This document shows, piece by piece, positions 1-6,179 of a stretch of DNA of 6,292 nt. The translations under genes were made by a program, and so were the position numbers. The stretch comes from Treponema sp. (lineage in GTDB: Bacteria; Spirochaetota; Spirochaetia; Treponematales; Breznakiellaceae). The stretch covers positions 1 through 6,292 of the forward strand of contig JAIRLQ010000145.1 in NCBI GenBank assembly GCA_031259345.1, read 5' to 3'. Each line of letters opens with the position of its first letter. Position 1 is the stretch's first letter. Below the pieces are notes generated by a model. It did no database searches. It was not told the origin of the DNA and was given only the letters and a program-made list of their open reading frames with translations.

Positions 1-231
1 ATGAGCGGAGCCGTTCATCTCATGAGCGGAGCCATTCCGCTCATGAGCGGAGCCATTTAACTCATGAGCGGAGCCGTTCATCTCATGAGCGGAGCCGTTC
101 ATCTCATGAGCGGAGCCGTTTAACTCATGAGTTTATCCGTTCAACTCTTGAGTTTAACCATTCAACTCTTGAGTTTAACCATTCAATTCATGAGTTTAGG
201 CGCTCAACTCTTGAAACGATTTTGAGCCGTC
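1..231. repeat. Tandem array of 21-bp units (about eleven copies, left edge open)
   Basis: Eleven consecutive 21-bp units start at 1, 22, 43, 64, 85, 106, 127, 148, 169, 190 and 211. Units 1-6 share the 12-base core ATGAGCGGAGCC followed by nine more variable bases ending in CTC. Units 7-10 change to an (A/T)TGAGTTTA core, and unit 11 is badly decayed. Units 1, 4 and 5 are identical. The array begins at the first base of the window, so it very likely extends to the left. The first six unit junctions form the 8-bp palindrome CTCATGAG, and the one at 122-133 is a 12-bp palindrome (AACTCATGAGTT). There are no spacers, so this is not CRISPR. The period is a multiple of three, but the forward ATG frame has stops at 58-60 and 121-123, so I read it as non-coding. 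Function unknown. Confidence 0.93.
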
Positions 232-250
232 TTAACGGGGCGTTTGGCTT

Positions 251-288
251 TCCCCCGGGGAACCCGGGCCGGCCGGGGGCGGGCGCCC
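251..288. repeat. G+C-rich palindromic stretch upstream of the nitroreductase gene
   Basis: Positions 252-258 (CCCCCGG) are complementary to 273-279 (CCGGGGG) around a 14-base G+C-rich loop, and 281-288 (GGGCGCCC) is a perfect 8-bp palindrome immediately after. The composition is far more G+C-rich than the A/T-rich array units just to the left. It could act as a terminator for a transcript arriving from the left, but there is no T run after it, only TTCTT. The remainder of 232-380 shows no gene of its own and no convincing promoter. Confidence 0.45.
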
Positions 289-368
289 TTCTTCATAATA
301 AGACCCTCGTGCCGTGCGATATTATGCGTATTTACCGGGCTTTGGTTTTATGGTACGCTAAGCCAAAG

Positions 369-375
369 AAGGAGG
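369..375 (+). promoter_or_regulatory. Ribosome binding site that fixes the nitroreductase start
   Basis: AAGGAGG lies 5 nt before the ATG at 381, a near-perfect Shine-Dalgarno sequence at good spacing. It decides the start in favour of 381 over the TTG at 222, which lies in the same open frame. The site is itself part of a short dyad (AGGAG-G-CTCCT, 370-380), though the one-base centre is too small for a stable RNA hairpin. Confidence 0.85.
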
Positions 376-380
376 CTCCT

Positions 381-923
381 ATGCCTGAATATGTGGATTT
401 TTTGGATCTGTGCCTGCGCCGCCAAAGCTGCCGGGATTTTTCGGATAAACCCGTGGAACACGAAAAATTGGTAAAATGCGTGGATGCCGGGCGTTACGCG
501 CCGTCAGGGTGTAATTCCCAGCCCTGGAGTTTTGTCGTGGCGGAGACGCCTGCCGTTGTTGCCGAAGTGGCAAGATGCGGCCAGCAGAATAACATGAACC
601 CTTTTCTTTCAAACGCGCGGGCTTTTATTGTCGTGCTGGAAGAACATGCGGTTTTAATGCCCTCCATCCGCCGCATAATCGACAGCCAGTATTTTGCAAA
701 AGGCGACCTGGGGGCTGCCACCGTGCAGGTCTGCCTTGAGGCCGAAAGCCTGGGCCTGGGAACCTGTATAATCGGCATCTTTGACCGGGAAGGAATTTGC
801 AAAGCTTTGGGCATCCCTATTGAAAAACAATTTGGCGCGTTAATAGCGGTAGGCTACCCCGCCGATCCCGCGGTCCGCCCTAAAGTCCGCAGGCCGCTGG
901 AAGAAATTATGCGCTTTGTATAA
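381..923 (+). CDS. Nitroreductase family FMN-dependent oxidoreductase (180 aa)
   Basis: This is a cytoplasmic flavoprotein expected to bind FMN and use NAD(P)H to reduce nitro compounds, quinones or related acceptors; the physiological substrate cannot be told from sequence. The family signature is clear: RRQSCRDFSDKPV at residues 13-25 (the Arg/Ser phosphate-binding motif of FMN sites), APSGCNSQPW at 40-49, and the segment from GAATVQ to SLGLGTCIIG at about 111-132 that packs against the flavin, then AVGYPAD at 156-162. At 180 residues it fits the short single-domain nitroreductases. There is no signal peptide or membrane segment, and no ferredoxin domain is attached. The start is set by a strong ribosome binding site; the frame stays open upstream into the 21-bp array, but that stretch does not resemble protein. 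A probable terminator follows, so it appears to be transcribed separately from lon. Confidence 0.93.
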   Translation: MPEYVDFLDLCLRRQSCRDFSDKPVEHEKLVKCVDAGRYAPSGCNSQPWSFVVAETPAVVAEVARCGQQNNMNPFLSNARAFIVVLEEHAVLMPSIRRIIDSQYFAKGDLGAATVQVCLEAESLGLGTCIIGIFDREGICKALGIPIEKQFGALIAVGYPADPAVRPKVRRPLEEIMRFV

Positions 924-937
924 AAGTATGCCAAAGC

Positions 938-973
938 GCGGCCCGCAAGCCGGGCTGCCGTCCTCTTTTTTTT
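938..973 (+). terminator. Probable Rho-independent terminator after the nitroreductase gene
   Basis: GCGGCCCG (938-945) pairs with CGGGCTGC (951-958), including one G-U pair, around a 5-base loop. A run of eight T residues (966-973) follows. Seven bases separate the stem from the T run, longer than the classical arrangement, which lowers confidence slightly. Confidence 0.6.
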
Positions 974-983
974 AATTTTCTTC

Positions 984-1012
984 TTCACATTTTTCTTGTT
1001 TTTGTGTATATT
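984..1012 (+). promoter_or_regulatory. Sigma-70-type promoter for lon
   Basis: TTCACA (984-989, five of six matches to the -35 consensus) is separated by exactly 17 bp from TATATT (1007-1012). An overlapping TATTAT at 1009-1014 is an alternative -10. Transcription would start near 1019, leaving a leader of about 20 nt with the ribosome binding site AAAAGGA at 1027-1033. The flank is A/T-rich, helping melting. I see no CIRCE-type inverted repeat or other obvious heat-shock operator. Confidence 0.65.
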
Positions 1013-1039
1013 ATAGTAATAAATTTAAAAGGATAGCGT

Positions 1040-3412
1040 ATGCCCGAACAGAATGTTGTACCCATCGATCAAATATTGCCGAACAAGATGCCCCTGGTTG
1101 CCCTTACCGGGCGCCCGATTTTTCCGGGGATTTTTACTCCCATAATGATAGGGAACCCTCCGGATGTTAAGGTTGTAGATGACGCGGTTGCCGGAGACGG
1201 TATTATCGGTCTTGTAATGCTGCAAAATGAAACCGACGCTGCCGCTTTGGGGGATTTGTGCAAAGTGGGGACTGCCGCAAAAATTGTCAAAAAAATAAAC
1301 CTTCCCGACGGCGGGGTAAATATCTTTATTTCTACCCTTAAGCGTTTTAGAATCAAAAAGGCCCTGCACGACACAAACCCCATTGTTGCCGCGGTTGAGT
1401 ACCTTGACGACGAGGAAGACAATACTTCGGAAGTAAAAGCCCTAACCCGGGCCCTTATCAGCGAGATGAAGCAAATTTCCGAAAACAATCCCCTCTTTTC
1501 GGAAGAGATGCGGCTTAATATGATCAATATCGATCATCCCGGGAAGATAGCCGACTTTATTGCCAGCATTCTCAATATAGATAAAATGGAACAGCAGAAG
1601 ATTCTGGAAATTCTTAATGTGCGAAAGCGCATGGAACAGGTGTTGATATTTATAAAAAAAGAACAGGAGCTTTTGCGGATTCAAAAAAAGATCCAGAAAG
1701 AGATAAACGAAAAGATCGAAAAATCCCAGCGGGATTATTTCCTAAAAGAAGAGTTAAAAGCCATTAAGGGTGAGCTTGGCATGACAACGGATGCCAAAAG
1801 TTCCGAATACCAGCGCTTTAAGGAAAAGCTCGATGTCTTTAAATTCGAGGGCGAGATTAAAGAAGCGGTGGAGCAGGAGCTTGAAAAGTTTTCCCTTATG
1901 GATCCGAATTCCGGGGAATTTATTGTTACCCGGAATTATCTGGATGTTATTTCAAGCCTTCCCTGGCTCGATCCGGAGCCGGAAAATCTGGATCTAAAAA
2001 AGGCCCAGGAAATCCTTGAGGCGGATCACTACGGGTTAAAAGATGTAAAGGCCAGGATTGTTGAATATCTTGCGGTGCGGAAACTGCGCATGGATACTAA
2101 GGGTTCCATAGTCTGCCTGGTAGGGCCGCCCGGGGTCGGCAAAACTTCCCTCGGCAGGTCCATAGCAAGGGCGCTGGGAAAGCAGTTTTTCCGGTTTTCT
2201 GTAGGCGGTATGAGGGACGAGGCGGAAATAAAGGGCCATCGCCGTACGTATATCGGCGCTATGCCGGGCAAGATTATCCAGGGGCTTAAAATTGTAAAGG
2301 CCAAAGATCCCGTGTTCATGATCGACGAGATTGACAAAATGGGCCAGAGTTATCAGGGCGATCCCGCCAGCGCCCTTTTGGAAGTGCTTGACCCGGAGCA
2401 AAATTCAAGCTTTAGGGATCATTATCTTGATCTGCCCTATGATATTTCACACATATTTTTTATTGTTACCGCAAATACTCTGGACACTATACCCGGGCCG
2501 CTTATAGACCGCATGGAAATCATTGAGCTGCCGGGTTATATCGATACGGAAAAACTTGAGATTGCAAAGCGTTATCTTCTGCCCAAGAGTCTTGAAAAAA
2601 ACGGCCTTAAAAAAGCCCAGGTAAAGTACACCCAGGAAAGCTTTTTGCATATTGCCAACGGCTATGCCCGTGAAGCGGGGGTCAGGAACTTTGAAAAAAA
2701 CCTGGACAAGATCCACCGTAAGCTTGCCAAGGTAATTGTCGAGACGGATGAAAAAAACGAAAGCCCTAAAGATGAGCCTGAGCTAAAGTTTAACATCGAT
2801 AAAAAAGTAATAGAGGCGCATTTGGGCAAACCGATTTTCCCCGAAGGGGAAATAAAAAAAGCCGACCGTCCGGGTATGTCTGTCGGTTTGGCATGGACCA
2901 GTATGGGCGGCGATACTTTGGTTATCGAGGCGGTCTCTATCCCGGGTAAAGAGGGCATCACCCTGACCGGCAAAATGGGCGACACTATGAAGGAATCGGC
3001 GGCTATTGCCCTGACGGTGGCCCGCAAGCTGGCTTTGGAACGTTACGGCCTTGGTGAAGAATGGTTTGAAAAGCACCACATACACCTGCATATCCCCGAA
3101 GGGGCTACGCCTAAAGACGGCCCCTCGGCGGGTATCACTATGGCGACGGCCCTGCTTTCGCTTATGCGGGACAAGCCTGTCAAAACCCGCCTTGCAATGA
3201 CCGGCGAGCTTTCTCTTACCGGGCAGGTGCTGCCCATAGGCGGCCTTAAAGAAAAGACTATTGCCGCCCAGCGGAACAAGGCGAGGCATATCATCATCCC
3301 TAAACAAAACGAGCGCGATCTGGACGAAATCCCCGCGCATGTAAAAAAAGGAATTGAATTTCATCCGGTTGAACGTTTTGATGAAGTGTTGTCCCTGGCT
3401 CTTCCGGACTGA
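1040..3412 (+). CDS. lon: ATP-dependent protease Lon (790 aa)
   Basis: Lon is a cytoplasmic homo-oligomeric AAA+ serine protease that unfolds and degrades misfolded and selected regulatory proteins. Domain order is complete: N-terminal substrate-binding domain (about 15-205), a charged coiled-coil linker (about 200-285), an AAA+ module with Walker A GPPGVGKTS (362-370), Walker B VFMIDEID (425-432), sensor-1 Asn479, probable arginine finger Arg491 and sensor-2 region GVRN (547-550), then the C-terminal protease. The catalytic dyad is Ser696 in PKDGPSAG and Lys739 in GGLKEK, 43 residues apart as in E. coli Lon (Ser679/Lys722). A short charged insert near 570-585 lies between the AAA+ and protease domains. 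There is no transmembrane segment, so this is the bacterial LonA type, not the membrane LonB. The start has AAAAGGA 6 nt upstream. The stop codon overlaps the next gene's ATG. Confidence 0.98.
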   Translation: MPEQNVVPIDQILPNKMPLVALTGRPIFPGIFTPIMIGNPPDVKVVDDAVAGDGIIGLVMLQNETDAAALGDLCKVGTAAKIVKKINLPDGGVNIFISTLKRFRIKKALHDTNPIVAAVEYLDDEEDNTSEVKALTRALISEMKQISENNPLFSEEMRLNMINIDHPGKIADFIASILNIDKMEQQKILEILNVRKRMEQVLIFIKKEQELLRIQKKIQKEINEKIEKSQRDYFLKEELKAIKGELGMTTDAKSSEYQRFKEKLDVFKFEGEIKEAVEQELEKFSLMDPNSGEFIVTRNYLDVISSLPWLDPEPENLDLKKAQEILEADHYGLKDVKARIVEYLAVRKLRMDTKGSIVCLVGPPGVGKTSLGRSIARALGKQFFRFSVGGMRDEAEIKGHRRTYIGAMPGKIIQGLKIVKAKDPVFMIDEIDKMGQSYQGDPASALLEVLDPEQNSSFRDHYLDLPYDISHIFFIVTANTLDTIPGPLIDRMEIIELPGYIDTEKLEIAKRYLLPKSLEKNGLKKAQVKYTQESFLHIANGYAREAGVRNFEKNLDKIHRKLAKVIVETDEKNESPKDEPELKFNIDKKVIEAHLGKPIFPEGEIKKADRPGMSVGLAWTSMGGDTLVIEAVSIPGKEGITLTGKMGDTMKESAAIALTVARKLALERYGLGEEWFEKHHIHLHIPEGATPKDGPSAGITMATALLSLMRDKPVKTRLAMTGELSLTGQVLPIGGLKEKTIAAQRNKARHIIIPKQNERDLDEIPAHVKKGIEFHPVERFDEVLSLALPD

Positions 3413-3424
3413 TGTATATACATC
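3411..3424. promoter_or_regulatory. Perfect 14-bp palindrome over the lon stop / next start codon
   Basis: GATGTATATACATC is a perfect inverted repeat with no spacer that covers the ATG of the downstream gene (3412-3414) and most of the lon stop codon. In DNA it could be a binding site for a dimeric protein; in RNA, intermolecular pairing or a small hairpin could affect access to the start codon. It may equally be chance from an A/T-rich codon string. No function is shown. Confidence 0.4.
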
Positions 3425-3819
3425 CAAAATTGGTGGAATTTACCGGAACCCTGGAGGCCATGTTCCACGAAGTTGACACTGCTCTTGAAGAACACTGGGG
3501 AGGGGCGTTTACCCTGCATCCGAACCGTCCCGGGCCGGGTCTTACCGAAAACCCCGAGATGGACGGGCTTTTTGAAATTGCTCCTGATTTTACGCCGGGT
3601 TTGGGTTCACAGGCCGGCCGGGGCTATATTGTCGGTTTTAGGCTGGCAACGCTGGAGCGGGTTAGCCCGGAACAGTTCGAGTTTTTGATGGAAGAAGCGG
3701 CGGAAATACTGCGTAAAAAATTGCCTGTTTTTTTTCCGGGCCGTAAACTGAGCCTGGTAAGGGATGGCAAACGTTTTAAAATTATCGGCGACTTTTCATT
3801 AGGGGCCGTACACGAATAA
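3412..3819 (+). CDS. Small soluble protein of unknown function coupled to lon (135 aa)
   Basis: I do not recognise a family. The protein is soluble, with no signal peptide, membrane segment or Cys/His metal cluster. Residues 7-29 look like an amphipathic helix rich in acidic residues, 34-66 are Gly/Pro-rich and probably loop or beta structure, 70-80 (RGYIVGFRLAT) a beta strand, 85-107 an amphipathic helix ending in LPVFFP, and 111-127 a basic beta hairpin (KLSLVRDGKRFKIIG). The ATG overlaps the lon TGA by one base (TGATG), with no Shine-Dalgarno sequence visible upstream, so its translation probably depends on ribosomes terminating on lon. That arrangement implies co-expression with Lon at a tied ratio, and suggests, without proof, an adaptor, substrate or regulator role. 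Coding composition matches lon, supporting a real gene. Confidence 0.85.
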   Translation: MYIHPKLVEFTGTLEAMFHEVDTALEEHWGGAFTLHPNRPGPGLTENPEMDGLFEIAPDFTPGLGSQAGRGYIVGFRLATLERVSPEQFEFLMEEAAEILRKKLPVFFPGRKLSLVRDGKRFKIIGDFSLGAVHE

Positions 3820-3840
3820 AATGCCGTGCGGTTGTTGTTC
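3806..3840 (+). terminator. Weak candidate terminator between the convergent operons
   Basis: CCG-CACG (3806-3808 and 3811-3814, with a TA bulge) can pair with CGTGCGG (3825-3831) around a 10-base loop, followed by TTGTTGTT. The element overlaps the end of the lon partner gene and sits in the 19-bp gap before the opposing TPR gene. The stem is short and bulged and the U tract is interrupted, so this is only a possibility. Confidence 0.28.
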
Positions 3841-5035
3841 ATACACTGGAATTTCCGGACAGCCCTGTTATAAATTCTTTTGCTACCGGGTCTTCCGGGT
3901 CTAAATCGAGGACGGTCCTGAAAAAAGCCGCCGCTTTGCCTGAGTCTCCGGTCTTCATGGCAAGAACTCCCAGGTTGGAAATGATTTTTATATTTTCGGG
4001 ATCTTCCCGCAGAGCGCTTTCCAGCTCTTTTCTGGCGGCACTGTAATCCCCCAGCTCCATAAGGCAAATCGCCATTTCGTTTTTAATCTCGATGTTTCCT
4101 TCCGCGAGGCCGCCGGATTTAGACGCCCCTTTCAGCTCCGCCGCCTTTTTAAAGGATTCAAGGCCTTCTTGCCAGCGTCCAAGTTTTCGAAGCGCCCAGC
4201 CCAGCACAAACCAGCCGTTCCAGGCGGAGCTTCGGCGTTCGATAAATTCTTTTATTTTATAGAGGCCGCCTTCGTCGTCGCCGGCTCTGAGTAAGTCCAG
4301 CGCTTCCCTAAAGGCGGGATCGTCAAGGCCCCGCTTCTCAATATCGTTAAGAAGCGCACGGGCTTTTTTCTTTTTATCGCCATTGCCTGCCAGGGGCAGA
4401 TAGCGGGAAAAACAATCCAGAGCCCGGCGGTAATTTTCCTGCTTTATAAAGAAAAAGCCCGCGTTAAAAAGAGCGTCGGGCAGGACCGGTTCCAGGGCCA
4501 GGACTTTTTCGTAGGCATCCAGGGCGGCGCGGTAGGGGTCTTTACCGGCCTGCCTGCCCCGGCGTTCCTCCGCGTCGGTTTTGAACTCAAGTATCAACGC
4601 CTTGTTTAAAAGAGTTCCGGGGGAAAAAGGAAGAAGCCCTTCCATAAGGGAAATAATTTCCAGGGCATCGTCGAAATCACCGTTCTTCGCCTTGATGAGC
4701 GACGCTCCTCCAAGTTCGTTAAGGATTTCCGGTTTTACGGAAAGCACAAAACGGCGGTAATAATCGATCCAGCCGGGTTTTGTTTCATCCGCGCCGCTTC
4801 CGCCGGGGTCCCGGATAACACGAAGCATAGCCGCCAGGATCATCTCCAGGCCAAGGTTTTCGCTTTCAAAATTCTGTGCCCCTTCGGGAAGCTCCACGGG
4901 AATGGGGATGGATTCGTCTATGGAAAAGGTTTCTTCCGGCGCCTTTCCATGTGTATGATCATGTTTTTGGCGTTTAATTTCGTCTTTAAGAGATTTTGGC
5001 ACTTTTAAAAAAATAATTTTATTTCCAAAAATCAT
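3839..5035 (-). CDS. Tetratricopeptide (TPR) repeat protein (398 aa)
   Basis: TPR helices form protein-binding superhelical scaffolds. Recognisable units lie at about residues 103-137, 141-183 (interrupted by a charged insert at 151-166), 185-217, 271-304, 314-347 and 348-382, with typical signatures such as GYSAARKE-like turns (GDYSAARKELESAL at 329-342) and LGVLAMKTGDSGKAAAFF at 355-372. The N-terminal 100 residues are not TPR: they hold a basic stretch with a His cluster (HDHTHG, 25-30) and an acidic, Pro-rich segment (34-56). The hydrophobic start (IIFLKV) is too short and charged for a signal peptide, so it is probably cytoplasmic. The ATG has only a weak GGGA about 14 nt upstream. It follows the PilZ gene by 53 bp on the same strand, so it is likely co-transcribed and may serve the same c-di-GMP pathway; that is inference. 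Binding partner unknown. Confidence 0.88.
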   Translation of the reverse strand: MIFGNKIIFLKVPKSLKDEIKRQKHDHTHGKAPEETFSIDESIPIPVELPEGAQNFESENLGLEMILAAMLRVIRDPGGSGADETKPGWIDYYRRFVLSVKPEILNELGGASLIKAKNGDFDDALEIISLMEGLLPFSPGTLLNKALILEFKTDAEERRGRQAGKDPYRAALDAYEKVLALEPVLPDALFNAGFFFIKQENYRRALDCFSRYLPLAGNGDKKKKARALLNDIEKRGLDDPAFREALDLLRAGDDEGGLYKIKEFIERRSSAWNGWFVLGWALRKLGRWQEGLESFKKAAELKGASKSGGLAEGNIEIKNEMAICLMELGDYSAARKELESALREDPENIKIISNLGVLAMKTGDSGKAAAFFRTVLDLDPEDPVAKEFITGLSGNSSV

Positions 5036-5088
5036 GTAAGTCTATTTTCCCAAAACCTGTAAATCAACCAGAATTACCGGCGTCTCCG

Positions 5089-6084
5089 TCAGCCTGGGGG
5101 CGCCTGGGCATCCCCGGGGGCCGCAGGCGTTGCGGCAGAAGCGGCAGAGGGCGTGTCTTTGCGGGAGGCGCTTTCCGCGGCGGCCGGGGCGGTTGCGGCA
5201 GAAGCCTGGAGCGCCGCGGCTTGGGCAGCCTGAGCTTTTAAAGCCGCCTTTTTCTCCGCCGCCCCGCTGTCGCCTGAGCGTTCCGCCGCCCGTACCTGGC
5301 TCATAAAATCATTCAGCCTAATCTTGTAACCCATGGGCACCAGGGACTCGTCAAACAGGACCGCCAGGGCGACAAGGTCTTTGCGGCCGTCTACCATTTC
5401 GGAACGGAGAAACTTTCCCCTAAGAAAAAAGCTTTCCCTGGGATCGTCAAAATCAAGCCGCAAGGCGGCTTCTTTTTCTACCAAAAATTTGGCAACCCCC
5501 ATCATTATAAGCTTGGCCCCGGAAAACGAAAGATCCCGCAAAATACAGCGCCGGGGAACCCCCTCGATGAATACCGCGCTTTCTTTTGCAAGCAAGTTCA
5601 GCCTGCGGCAGCTATCGGCGGTAATGGGAATACGCTCTTCACGGCGTTTGGCGGAATTGACATTGGCATCCAGTATGCGTCCCATTATCTCGATAAGATC
5701 GTCCGGGGGCCTTTGGGTAAACTGAATGGAAAAAAGCGCCACATCTTTGGAGCCGCCGTAAGCGGTGGAGCCTGTAACCCTTCCGGTTACAAAAAAAGTA
5801 AGCGGATTGGGCGTATCCGGATCTTTAAAGCAGAACCGCAGGCTTACCATGTTGTTGGCCTTTTCCAGCTTCTGAGGCAGCCCGGAACAGATATTCGCTA
5901 CGATCCGCGCCTTTTCAAAAGAGGTGGAAAATATAACACAGGGCCAAAAGTCCCCCACGCATTTTAAGTAAACCTGATTGGTCATAAGCTGCGTTACCAT
6001 GATGATTTCTCTGGTAAATGTAACATCAATGGATTTAAAACGCTCGTAATAGACGCTGATTTTTTGGCTTGTAACGACACCCAT
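5089..6084 (-). CDS. PilZ-domain c-di-GMP receptor, spirochaete PlzA-like (331 aa)
   Basis: PilZ domains bind cyclic di-GMP and pass the signal to motility, adhesion or envelope functions. Numbered from the ATG at 6084, the PilZ domain spans about 146-258, with the RxxxR motif RREER at 147-151 and the DxSxxG motif DLSFSG at 184-189, both intact. Before it lies a roughly 130-residue domain (about 5-135, containing QVYLKCVGDFWPCVI) resembling the extra N-terminal domain of spirochaete PlzA-type proteins, including the Treponema denticola PilZ protein as I remember it. After residue 266 comes an Ala/Pro-rich tail of about 65 residues, probably disordered. No membrane segment is seen. I prefer the ATG at 6084 because family members begin near this point and the segment between it and the TTG at 6120 is occupied by a promoter-like sequence; the TTG start would add 12 residues. 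Neither start has a clear Shine-Dalgarno sequence. It probably heads a two-gene operon with the TPR gene. Confidence 0.92.
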   Translation of the reverse strand: MGVVTSQKISVYYERFKSIDVTFTREIIMVTQLMTNQVYLKCVGDFWPCVIFSTSFEKARIVANICSGLPQKLEKANNMVSLRFCFKDPDTPNPLTFFVTGRVTGSTAYGGSKDVALFSIQFTQRPPDDLIEIMGRILDANVNSAKRREERIPITADSCRRLNLLAKESAVFIEGVPRRCILRDLSFSGAKLIMMGVAKFLVEKEAALRLDFDDPRESFFLRGKFLRSEMVDGRKDLVALAVLFDESLVPMGYKIRLNDFMSQVRAAERSGDSGAAEKKAALKAQAAQAAALQASAATAPAAAESASRKDTPSAASAATPAAPGDAQAPPG

Positions 6085-6091
6085 TATCTTA

Positions 6092-6120
6092 AATATACGG
6101 CTCTTTAGGCTTGTCGTCAA
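6092..6120 (-). promoter_or_regulatory. Sigma-70-type promoter immediately before the PilZ ATG
   Basis: On the - strand TTGACG (6120-6115) and TATATT (6097-6092) are separated by exactly 17 bp, matching the -35/-10 consensus in five and five positions. The -10 ends only 7 bases before the ATG at 6084, so transcription would begin at or next to the start codon, giving a leaderless or nearly leaderless message. This also explains the missing ribosome binding site. If the TTG at 6120 is the real start instead, this match is coincidental and lies within the coding region. Confidence 0.5.
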
Positions 6121-6139
6121 TTATGGTAGAGGGGTTTCT

Positions 6140-6172
6140 ATGAACAAAACAGGGTTGTCCGAACAAGTCTAA
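6140..6172 (+). other. Tiny 10-codon reading frame with a ribosome binding site
   Basis: ATG at 6140 follows GAGGGG (6129-6134) by 5 nt and runs MNKTGLSEQV before TAA at 6170-6172. A strong hairpin starts eight bases later. The order ribosome site, short peptide, hairpin resembles a leader-peptide arrangement or the broken start of a mobile-element gene. The peptide shows no run of a single regulatory amino acid, and no + strand gene is visible before the window ends. It may be chance. Confidence 0.25.
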
Positions 6173-6179
6173 TAATTAG

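Noticed and set aside
1..102. Minus-strand frame of MNGSAHE heptads running off the left edge from an ATG at 102
   Set aside because: It is open only because the 21-bp period keeps frame; it has no ribosome site (upstream is another repeat unit) and the units to its right contain stops in the same frame.
1..231. CRISPR array
   Set aside because: The units are contiguous with no unique spacers and the period is 21 bp.
320..358. Promoter for the nitroreductase (TATTAT at 320-325, or TTTACC with 17 bp to TACGCT)
   Set aside because: TATTAT has no usable -35 at 16-18 bp, and the second pair has a poor -10; neither is strong enough to call.
222..380. TTG start at 222 giving a 233-residue nitroreductase
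   Set aside because: The extra 53 residues do not look like nitroreductase sequence and partly translate the decayed repeat; the ATG at 381 has a near-perfect ribosome binding site and family-typical N-terminus.
1040..3412. Frameshift or inactivation of Lon
   Set aside because: All ATPase motifs and the Ser/Lys catalytic dyad are present at the expected spacing in a single full-length frame.
2783..3427. 214-residue minus-strand frame opposite lon, and other long minus-strand frames over lon
   Set aside because: They lie fully opposite the well-supported lon gene, have no recognisable motifs and are typical antisense shadows of its codon usage.
5333..5725. 130-residue + strand frame opposite the PilZ gene
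   Set aside because: Ser/Arg-rich low-complexity translation opposite conserved PilZ motifs; a shadow frame.
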